A stretch of DNA of 13,068 nt from Zychaea mexicana (lineage: Eukaryota; Mucoromycota; Mucoromycetes; Mucorales; Lichtheimiaceae), in contig NW_026516955.1 in NCBI RefSeq assembly GCF_025766255.1, positions 1 through 13,068 on the forward strand, given 5' to 3'. The notes beneath the pieces are model-generated. The model did no database searches and was not told where the DNA came from. It worked only from the letters and a program-made list of their open reading frames with translations. The position numbers and the translations under genes are program-made. Below, in pieces: positions 1 to 7,500 of the stretch (its first letter is position 1; every line of letters starts with the position of its first letter).

Positions 1-737
1 AAGGATAATTAAAAATTATCTCTTATATTTAATTGTTATAGTTTAATTCCCATCTGTTGTTTATAGCGTTTAAGTGCTTGCATAATATAGAAGTACACAA
101 ACTAACTCACCACTGCGTTAGTGCTTCCTCTATTAGTGGAAATGATTCCACCTCCTAATCACAGCGACACTTGGTAGATTGATTCAATTTAATATTTGTT
201 TGGTCAATGTTTTGCATAGTAAAAAGATGAAGAGTGAAAGGTAAAAGCAGTTGCTACGAATAAGATATTTTACATAAGTATTTAAGCATTTGCGACTTCA
301 CCTTATACGTTTGTTTTCAAATAGCTAAAAAGAGAATCTTATAGAACGCGGTCGACGAGCATAATAATCTAACATCAGCTGCGTTGGGTCTTGTTGTATA
401 TCTTGTGTATGTCCTTGTATGGGTTTGTAAGGTGCATATAGGAATAAGACAAGACAAGAACAGAAAGACCGGACGAGAATGTGCTAGGTGCTTTCAGCAA
501 GAATAGGATAAGACAAGAAGGGAACCTAGAGGTAGGAGACTAGATGATGAGAGAAGATATAGGGAACAAGATATAGGACGGAAACAAGATATCTAACTGA
601 TGTTTTATTATTCAAAGACTATGGTGTTTATATATCTTTTACTATGGAATTTAATAATATGAATAAACAGAAATATTGGTATTAGGGTTGATAATTCAGA
701 CAATGATGATGGATGATATTGTTACTTAGGGAATTAA

Positions 738-770
738 TAAGTGATCATCGAGGTTGAGGATGATCACTTA
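738..770. repeat. Inverted repeat: 12-bp perfect stem with 9-nt loop
   Basis: TAAGTGATCATC at 738-749 is the exact reverse complement of 759-770. The loop (750-758) reads GAGGTTGAG. It lies about 130 bp from the primer-binding-site-like motif and is more GC-rich than its surroundings. It could be an operator-like or RNA hairpin; its function is unknown. Confidence 0.6.
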
Positions 771-902
771 GTAGAGGTCAAGGAATGTTGATAACAGGGT
801 TATGGTTCCAAAGTGTACTTTCTTCTTTGAAGAGTGGATCTTGTGTATTCCGGTAGTTCTGAAAACTGGTCTTCTTGAATGGATTCAATGAATTGGGCAT
901 AA

Positions 903-915
903 GCTTCTGCTACCA
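903..915 (-). promoter_or_regulatory. Possible LTR-retrotransposon primer-binding site
   Basis: On the minus strand the sequence reads GACA-AT-TGGTAGCAGAAGC. A terminal CA, a 2-nt spacer and then TGG complementary to a tRNA CCA end is the normal layout of a 5' LTR end followed by its primer-binding site. TGGTAGCAGA complements the 3' end of initiator-Met tRNAs of the animal type (TCTGCTACCA). No matching LTR start or gag gene was found: downstream on the minus strand there is only a 40-codon ATG frame. This is therefore a weak call and may be coincidence. Confidence 0.25.
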
Positions 916-1053
916 ATTGTCAAATCCTTTTAGGGGATTAATTATTAATTATCATATAATGATTCATTTATTATATAGATAATTATATTATATATAGAAA
1001 TATTATGAAAATACTAAATAAGATATATTATTATAATAATACTATACTATTTT

Positions 1054-1075
1054 ATAAGTTACTATAGTAACTTAT
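1054..1075. repeat. 22-nt perfect palindrome
   Basis: The sequence is identical to its own reverse complement over all 22 positions, with centre CTATAG. It is the longest uninterrupted palindrome I found in the AT-rich block. Confidence 0.7.
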
Positions 1076-1432
1076 TTTTCTCAAAAAATCAAAGATTCAT
1101 TATTTCAATATAAAAAGAATTTATCGTTGTTGCTATGGTTACAATTATGTTGCACAAAATGTTTAAAAATATAAACTACAAATAAAATCAATAAGAATAA
1201 AAAATTATATAATTTTAAATCTTTGTATTTATAAATACTCCATATAAACATATATCTATATTAAGGAATAGATAAAATTAAAATGTTAAATAACATTTTT
1301 AATATCCTAATATAGTCATAATTATAGTTTCTCTCTCCTCCTCTTCCTTCCAGTCTTTGTCGAAGACAAACCTAGGAACGCAGTGACCTCGAGGACCCAT
1401 AGGATCCGACAAAATATTTAATATTTCTACTA

Positions 1433-1456
1433 GAAAAATACCTACTGGTATTTTTC
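1433..1456. repeat. Hairpin, 10-bp perfect stem, TACT loop
   Basis: GAAAAATACC at 1433-1442 pairs exactly with 1447-1456 around the 4-nt loop TACT. It belongs to the family of compact hairpins in this block. Confidence 0.65.
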
Positions 1457-1641
1457 CAATAAAATTAAGATTATATAAAATTAGTCACACATGACTAAAT
1501 TTATTTTATTATTTTTATAAAGAAATAATTTAAAAATATTAAAAGATGGGATTTTAAAATCCTATTTTTAATTATTTTTAATATTCACTAATATTAAAAT
1601 ATGATTATATAATCATTTTTTCATATGATTAAAATTAAAAA

Positions 1642-1691
1642 AATTATATAGTTTTAGAGGTTCATTTGAACCTCTTCTAACTTATATAATT
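1642..1691. repeat. Long imperfect palindrome, about 50 nt
   Basis: The core AGAGGTTCA-TT-TGAACCTCT (1656-1675) is a 9-bp perfect stem with a 2-nt loop. It is flanked by further complementary AT arms (about 1642-1650 with 1682-1691) interrupted by small bulges. The whole forms one extended hairpin. Confidence 0.6.
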
Positions 1692-1804
1692 ATAAATATA
1701 AATCAAAAATTTCACCATATAGTGAATATTTTTATATTCTTTAGAATATGAATAAATTTATATTACAAATTAATGTTTTTTATATATAGCTCATTTCATT
1801 CGCT

Positions 1805-1867
1805 TAATATATAATGTTACCCTTTCAGGGTTAAAAGCTTGCAGTAGCGAGCTAACATTATATATTA
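1805..1867. repeat. Three-way-junction element: closing stem with two hairpins
   Basis: Positions 1805-1819 pair perfectly with 1853-1867 (15 bp). Inside are two GC-rich hairpins: CCCT-TTC-AGGG (1820-1830) and GCTTGC-AGTA-GCGAGC (1837-1852, with one T-G pair). A GC-rich double hairpin inside an AT-rich arm recalls the mobile double-hairpin elements described in chytrid mitochondrial genomes. That likeness is structural only; homology is not claimed. It could also act as an RNA processing or replication signal if the block is mtDNA-derived. Confidence 0.55.
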
Positions 1868-2130
1868 TAATAAGTTATATTTTTTTATCAGAGCTTTGCT
1901 CCTAGAAGTCATTCCACTGCTCGCTCCATTCCTTGTTTCACTATTGGCGAGACTAGAAGAAAGGAGAAGAGAAGATTTATGTTATATATATATAATAATG
2001 TTTAATTTTAAGGTTTTCTCAAATTATTAATTAATTTTAAATTCAAATATTAATACATTGTATAAATATATAATTTAATTTATTGTAAATATATTTATAT
2101 GTATATATATATTTAATATTATAATAGTAG

Positions 2131-2571
2131 ATTAATCGGCTTAGTGGAGATACCATAGCTAGGGGATAAGAGAAAAGGGATTGAAAAGAGTATGTAGATA
2201 ATTGATTGATATCTTTATTTATGATTATTGATCCAAGGTATTTTATACCTTTCGCACAACTTAGAAGAACCAATAAAATATACAATAACGATATCACTAA
2301 TATGATTACAAATCTAATGAAGGTCGATGAATAATCATAGGAGGAGTTGAAGGGATTGGTGCTGTAAGGTTTCTAACGAAGTGTTATTATGATTGGTGTA
2401 GTAACTTCTTGTAAGTGCAAAGGATAAAAAAAATACATGGACAATGTATGCTATTGGTCCGTGAATCTCATTGGTTCATGCTTCAGGCTGAGAAACATGC
2501 TGCTATAGTAGTATACTTACAAAAATATAATGTATTTACAAAATATTACTTATACAAACTGTAGTATTGCA
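2131..2571. other. Non-coding spacer, no gene recognised
   Basis: This is AT-rich sequence between the palindromic block and the tRNA gene. A small hairpin AAGGTAT-TTT-ATACCTT lies at 2235-2251. The only sizeable minus-strand frame (2043-2297) encodes a Y/I/K/N-rich peptide that runs into the palindromic block and shows no recognisable domain, so I do not call it a gene. The last part carries the likely Pol III terminator of the tRNA. Confidence 0.45.
2521..2543 (-). terminator. Probable Pol III terminators of the tRNA gene
   Basis: Reading downstream of the tRNA on the minus strand there is a run of four T (plus-strand AAAA, 2540-2543) about 29 nt past the tRNA 3' end, and a run of five T (plus-strand 2521-2525) further on. 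RNA polymerase III stops at such runs in the non-template strand. The choice between them is not decided by sequence. Confidence 0.45.
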
Positions 2572-2643
2572 TTCCCCCACCGGGAATTGAACCCGGGCCA
2601 CCGGTGTGAGAGACCGGGATCCTAGCCACTAGACCATAGAGGA
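2572..2643 (-). tRNA. tRNA-Glu, anticodon CTC
   Basis: The minus strand folds as a complete 72-nt cloverleaf. The acceptor stem TCCTCTA pairs with TGGGGGA (two T-G wobbles) and the discriminator is A at 2572. The D arm is GTCT-AGTGGCTAGGAT, like eukaryotic tRNA-Glu. The anticodon arm is CCGGT-CTCTCAC-ACCGG with CTC at the anticodon, and the T arm is CCGGG-TTCAATT-CCCGG. There is no intron and CCA is not encoded. The internal A box reads TGGTCTAGTGG and the B box GGTTCAATTCC, both intact, so the gene should be transcribable. The first 16 tRNA bases and 3 bases of upstream flank recur exactly at 8276-8294, and a LINE begins within a few bases of the tRNA 5' end, transcribed in the opposite direction. 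Confidence 0.95.
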
Positions 2644-2646
2644 GAG
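2628..2646. repeat. Target-site duplication, left copy (inside the tRNA gene)
   Basis: The 19 bp ACTAGACCATAGAGGAGAG cover tRNA bases 1-16 (minus strand) plus 3 bp upstream. They recur without mismatch at 8276-8294, immediately after the 3' end of LINE copy 1. The bases to the left differ (C at 2627, A at 8275). This fixes the inferred first-strand nick on the tRNA sense strand between T16 and the following GG, inside the A box. The right edge is uncertain by about 2 nt because of GA repetition. Confidence 0.8.
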
Positions 2647-3053
2647 AGACATCTGTCGAGCATCGCGCGCGGCGAAAACCACCTCTTTTTATACTTTTTT
2701 TCAATCTGCACCCCCAAAAACTCGTCCTTTTTTCCGATCACCCCCCAAAAATTACGACCTCGAACTCGCCTCGCGTAACACCCGAGGCAACCGCCAATAT
2801 TCCCACCTCACCACGTACAACAGCCGTGCCTGCATCACCCACAGCACCAGAATCGGCCATACGCCTCACATCGGCTTTGCCTATTAGAGCAAAACGGCGT
2901 GCTTCACAGCGGGCAACCCATATCCCCTCCCCTATCAAGAAGACCCCTTCCCCTATAGAAGGAAATTCACAGCAAAAACGGCAAAAACGCCGCACCACCC
3001 CTTCACCTACTACAACAGAGATTGCCACCCCCAACACCATCAATTCCGCGGAT
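2647..3053 (+). promoter_or_regulatory. LINE copy 1 5' leader and probable internal promoter region
   Basis: There is no ATG in any frame of this leader, so the AUG at 3054 is the first that a scanning ribosome would meet. It starts with a GC-rich stretch (CGCGCGCGGCG around 2664-2674), then TTTTTATAC (2686-2694), a possible TATA-like element, and then C-rich sequence. LINEs usually carry internal 5' promoters, but none can be proven here. The ORF1 frame is open from 2640 throughout the leader (TAG at 2637-2639), so non-AUG initiation upstream cannot be excluded. The nearly identical leader of copy 2 is at about 8295-8699. Confidence 0.4.
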
Positions 3054-4541
3054 ATGTTTATCAACGGCCAAGAGGTATCACCATACCCCCAGTCCGAACG
3101 CACCCGCAGCAACAGCCCCCTCGCCGAATGCGGCACCGCCGCCCTTCAGCAACAACAGCAACAGCAAACCAACAACAACAACAACAACCAGCAAGAGCAA
3201 GAGCTCTTGTATAGCTCTCTGCATACATCACTCCCCGATACACAGGAGCAGGAGGATGCAGCATTGGTAACAACAACAACAACAACAGCAATCCCTCCCT
3301 GGTTCCTCGCGTTCCAGCAGAAAATTGCAGCCCACGATGAGCAATTAGAGCAAATGGCCGCTCTAATTAAAGAAAACAAGCAACTCCGGTCAGAATTAGC
3401 ACTCGCTTATCAGCGTATTGCCGAGCTCGAGGGAGAACATCCCCCTGTGCCACCAGCAGCAACACTGACCGTTATGGATAGCACCCCTGAGTACGAAGAT
3501 GATGAATGTCTTACAGGCACTATTGAGTCCGTACACGCGGGTACACCAGAATCTCGAGCTGTGTACCAGCAGCAAAAGCGTGCCCGTGAAGCACACCAAG
3601 AGCAAGATCGGGAGAAGCGTCTCGCACGCCAGCTCAAGCTGATGGATCGCATGGACCAGCAGCAACAGCAAAAGCAACAAAAACAACAGAAGCAACAACA
3701 GCCTGCACCTAACAACAAAAGCAGCAACAAGACGTATGCAGCAGCAGCCAGCAAAAACGTCAGCAACAACAACAAGCAAAAGACCCGTCGTGTTGTGAAA
3801 ACACCAACAGCAGCAATGGTGGCATGGGCCAGTCGTGGATTTGCCCCAATAGATCCTACTGCCGCACAAGGGTATACGTTTGTGTACCTCAACAGCCCCC
3901 ACCGCATGCGCCATAGTGAAGTGCGTAAACGCCTTGCTATCCTCAAGGTGCCACAGGCCCGCATTCTTGACGTCCACTTCCCTACTACTGGTATTGTAGG
4001 CCTATTGATCCATCAATCATTCAAGAATGAGCTTGAGCAGCTACTGGTGCCAGGTAGCATCAAATTTGTCGACTTTGATCCATTGTCACCTACTGTCATT
4101 AAGGATCAAAAGCTCGAAACCATGACAGCAACGGAAAAAACAACAAAGGCAATCGATATCCATCAGAGACGCATTTACCGCACATGCCTTCAAATGCCGC
4201 ACACCTATCTTGGTAACGCAATCATGCGTTATTTCTGTGCTGACAGCTATGACGGGCCCCATAAGCTACCTACGGAAATGCTGATTGAGTTCCAGAAGCT
4301 GCGCCCAGCACCGCAATTCCGTCGTCGTAGGGAATTGACACCAGTAGAAGCAGCGTCAGCATTCCTAGCACCAACAACAAGCAACAAGGACGACGACGGC
4401 CGCAAGGACGACAGCGCCAAAAGCAGCAACAACAACATGGGAGAGGGAGAGGATGTTGACATGGGCAACATCTCTGCCAATAACTCTACCACCACCACCA
4501 CCTCAAAAAACATCGAAGCCGCGGCAAAAGACAATAATTAA
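3054..4541 (+). CDS. LINE copy 1 ORF1 protein: Q/N-rich, coiled coil, RRM-like
   Basis: Probable RNA-binding, self-associating ORF1 protein of the LINE ribonucleoprotein (495 aa from the first AUG). The open frame continues upstream to 2640; a GTG at 2826 would give 571 aa, but GTG is not a normal eukaryotic start. Numbering from 3054: a poly-Q/N tract at about 32-50; a coiled coil at about 92-127 with heptad hydrophobics (QLEQMAALIKENKQLRSEL onward); a basic Q/K-rich segment near 200-225; then a conserved region at about 273-341 whose pattern (GYTFVYLNS, helix, ARILDVHF, IVGLLIHQSF, helix, SIKFVDF) fits an RRM-like beta-alpha-beta fold; and an S/N/D/T-rich tail. I see no CCHC zinc knuckle. 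The TAA stop overlaps the ORF2 ATG by one base. The RRM assignment is by eye and needs structure prediction. Confidence 0.8.
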   Translation: MFINGQEVSPYPQSERTRSNSPLAECGTAALQQQQQQQTNNNNNNQQEQELLYSSLHTSLPDTQEQEDAALVTTTTTTAIPPWFLAFQQKIAAHDEQLEQMAALIKENKQLRSELALAYQRIAELEGEHPPVPPAATLTVMDSTPEYEDDECLTGTIESVHAGTPESRAVYQQQKRAREAHQEQDREKRLARQLKLMDRMDQQQQQKQQKQQKQQQPAPNNKSSNKTYAAAASKNVSNNNKQKTRRVVKTPTAAMVAWASRGFAPIDPTAAQGYTFVYLNSPHRMRHSEVRKRLAILKVPQARILDVHFPTTGIVGLLIHQSFKNELEQLLVPGSIKFVDFDPLSPTVIKDQKLETMTATEKTTKAIDIHQRRIYRTCLQMPHTYLGNAIMRYFCADSYDGPHKLPTEMLIEFQKLRPAPQFRRRRELTPVEAASAFLAPTTSNKDDDGRKDDSAKSSNNNMGEGEDVDMGNISANNSTTTTTSKNIEAAAKDNN

Positions 4542-4543
4542 TG
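4539..4543 (+). promoter_or_regulatory. TAATG stop-start junction between ORF1 and ORF2
   Basis: The ORF1 stop TAA (4539-4541) and ORF2 start ATG (4541-4543) share one A. A UAAUG overlap is known to drive translational coupling of ORF2 in the insect LINE SART1. The same pentamer is kept in copy 2 (10184-10188). Reinitiation here is inferred, not shown. Confidence 0.7.
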
Positions 4544-7500
4544 AGTGACACCATCAAGATCGCTCAACTTAATGCAAATGGTATCGAAAGATCGCCAGAT
4601 GTGTTAATTAATTATTGTACTGAAAATAACATTGATATTTTATTGCTAACGGAAACTAAACTACTCGCTGGACGACTTACAACACCATGGACGCAATTTC
4701 ATAATTATGCGTGGACTTCAGGCAACGCACGAGTCGGCTTTGGCGGGCTAACGCTGCTTGTGCGCCCTGATTTTCCTTACCATGTTCACCCTCACGACCA
4801 TCCGAATCGCTACACCATCACCTGTACGATCGGACCCTACACCATCCACTGTCTCTACTTACCTCCTTCTCTCTCCTTTCCCGACTACACCGCCACCATC
4901 CAACGCCTCACCATAGACGACAGCACCATAATCCTCGGCGACATCAACACTCGTCTTGGTGCACAGCTCGGCGATAACGACAGCACTTATCCTCGAGCAG
5001 GATTCCTGCAGCAATGGCTTGTTGACCATGGCATTGTTGTATGGAACGAAACACTCGCGTTCGGCAAACACACCTTCCACAAACCGAACGTTGGATCCAG
5101 CATCATCGACTTCTTCATCTCCTCACCTACTGCAGTGATATCACCTTCGCTCGTAGTAAGAGATGATTTGACGTTTGGATCCGATCATCACCTCTGCCAG
5201 TTCGACTTCTTCCTTCACACACCAATTGACCGGTTGCCAGCTCCCAACGCGCCGCGCCAACATTGGAAGCTACAGCGTTTGCATGAAGAAGATATCCAGA
5301 CGGTCTACATTGATGAGTTTACTCGCAATGTCGCACCGATTAGTGACGAGATACAGCAGTGTCTTGATCGCAATGAGCTGGACTTGGCGGCTATCGAACA
5401 GCTTGGCCAGCGTGTCACTCAAGCCGTATACGAAGCGCTGGATGCAAGTGTCACTAGAGGGCAAGCCCGACCGAAGCAGTGGAAGTGGTTCTGGACCGCA
5501 GAGCTACAGAAGCTTGCTGACGAACGGCAGCAACGTTACAGTCGCTGGCGACATGCACCTGCCACCCTTGCACGAGCCACCCTGTGGAAGGAGTTCACCG
5601 ATGCCCGAGACGAGCTGCGTATCGCCATCCGCCGTGCTCGTACTCGCCAATGGCGTGAATTCTGTACCAAGATGCAACGCAACGACCCATCCGAGGCCAA
5701 CAGCGTCATCAAGAGCATGAGACGAAACCGCCAGAAAGGTGCCACGTTCTCGCATCCTCAAGGTCCCGCCCATGCTGCCGAAACAATGATCACTCATCTA
5801 GCTAGTGTCTTTGGTGGTGAGGTCTCTGACCCGCCGCAACAGCGCTACGATCAGCTGGATGATGTTGGTGACGATCCGTTCTCACTAGAGCGTATTGTCA
5901 TGGTGATCCGCAAGGAGCTGCCAGGTCGTAAAGCGCCTGGATCAGATCATATCCGTGGTGAGATGCTAAAGCCGATTGCTCGTCCACTCGCATCGGTGCT
6001 CTCCCCTTTTCTTCGTCTTTGTTGGTGCTGGTCGTATTTGCCTGCTGCTTGGCGCACTGCACAGGTAGTACCGATCCACAAGAAAGGCGATCCATCCCTT
6101 GCGTCCAATTATCGGCCGATCAGTCTAACAAGCACGTTTCGTAAGATCGTCGAGCGGTGCTTGTTGCCAGTGCTGCTACAACAGATGCCTGCGCTCGATG
6201 TAGCCCAAGGTGGGTTTCGGGCTCGCCGCGGTGCTCTCGACCAGGCGTTCAATTTACAAGCGTTGATGCGCCAATTCCAACGCCAACACGATCAGCCACC
6301 CGTTGTCGCGTTCCTAGATATCAAAGCGGCGTACGATTCTGTCGACCGTAACGTTATTTGGGGAGCGCTCACTGACCATCTGCAGCCAGCATTGCTTGAG
6401 TTGCTCAGGCATATGTTCAACGAGGTGTCGATCAGCGTCATCCTCAGCAACTACCAATCGCGTGCCATCCGTCCTCGTCGCGGTGTACTACAAGGCTCGA
6501 TCCTTAGCCCGATCTTGTATGCCGTGTTCATCGACTCGCTGCCCAAGGTGCTACGACTTGGCAGCCGCCAACCACTGCTCATCCGCACTGTACCACTTGC
6601 TGATTACACTGAAGCATCTGCTCAGTTGCTGGAACGCCGCACCCTGCGTGATCGTCGTCGCCAAGACACGGATATCACCATCATTAACTCGCTGCTGTAT
6701 GCTGACGACGTGGCTATTTTCGGTTCTTCCGATGATGTACGCCAGCTGCTTGCTATGGCACAGCTGCACTCGGAACGGTATGGGTATCGATGGAGCCCTA
6801 CCAAATGCCAGATCGTTAATGGCCAGCCTGGTGTCCAATATCGACTCTACGGTGAAGCCATTGAACAAGTGCCCTGGTTCAAGTACCTTGGTATCCCGTT
6901 TACGGCAGAGGGCATCGACACCAACCGTTTGATCCAGACAAACGCTACCAAAACCATTAGCGCCATGGTTTTGCTTCGCAATATCGGCGCTCATCAATAC
7001 AACTTTGGCCTCGGTCTCGCCCTGCGCCTGTATCGCAGCTTTGTTCGTCCTGTGCTGGAGTACGGCCTGGCAATCTTCACCCCAACCGCCACACAATATA
7101 CCGCCCTCGAAAAGGTGCAGATTCGTTGCATTCGGTTAGCATTGAACGTTACCGACCCTGCTGCCACCACACCAACAATCGTCCCCCTCCACCTTGCTGA
7201 CTTGCCGTCAATCAAACTTCGAGCGCGCATCTTGCTGTTCAAGTTTTTGTGTCGTGCGTTCCGTTTGCCACCGTCAACCTTGCTCGCATGTGTCGTTTCT
7301 TCATTTCTTCGTCGCCATCACCCACCCGACTATTGGCGCGTCATGACAACAAATAAGTTATGGGTAGACGAAAAAGAAGTAACTCGCCAAGCACCACTGC
7401 CGCGCGACCCCATGCAGCACGTAATCGACAGTCACCACCAACAAGAATTGCAAAGCCGCCGCAACCGGTTCTCCACTGTGCGACGTGCTTTGCCGGAACG

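Larger units (their letters stand above)
1..921. other. AT-rich non-coding region, no gene recognised
   Basis: I see no supported coding region here; every frame is broken by frequent stops. It holds a 12-bp-stem hairpin at 738-770, a TATA-like minus-strand sequence (TTTATATA on plus, 628-635), a short iteration of AAGATAT-type words between about 553 and 593, and a possible retrotransposon primer-binding site at 903-915. Read on the minus strand, a TATA box followed by pyrimidine-rich sequence is what an LTR or Pol II promoter could look like, but no LTR ends can be defined from one copy. Confidence 0.4.
922..2130. repeat. AT-rich block dense in short palindromes, mitochondrial-like
   Basis: This block is visibly far richer in A+T than the rest of the window. 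It is studded with perfect short palindromes or tight hairpins: 1054-1075, 1201-1216, 1225-1238, 1280-1299, 1433-1456, 1481-1498, 1549-1562, 1601-1616, 1656-1675, 1734-1749 and 1805-1867. Two or three GC-rich islands interrupt it (about 1329-1408, 1820-1852 and 1889-1967). No protein gene or tRNA was recognised. AT-rich spacer with GC clusters and compact hairpins is typical of fungal mitochondrial intergenic DNA, so a nuclear insertion of mtDNA is one reading; an AT-rich nuclear domain, for example centromere-like, is another. The edges are approximate. Confidence 0.45.

Noticed and set aside
2043..2297. Minus-strand 84-aa open frame
   Set aside because: It is Y/I/K/N-rich sequence produced by AT-rich DNA, overlaps the palindromic block, and has no recognisable domain.
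2826..3053. GTG at 2826 as the ORF1 start
   Set aside because: GTG is not a usual eukaryotic start codon. The first AUG of the element is at 3054, with no upstream AUG in any frame.
3147..3200. CAA/CAG repeat tract as a CRISPR-like or satellite array
   Set aside because: It is a coding trinucleotide repeat for Q/N in ORF1, with no spacer structure.
3061..3977. Several minus-strand frames rich in Cys, Leu and Val opposite ORF1
   Set aside because: They are antisense readings of the CAG/CAA repeats and Q/N-rich coding sequence of ORF1; the same shadows recur opposite copy 2.
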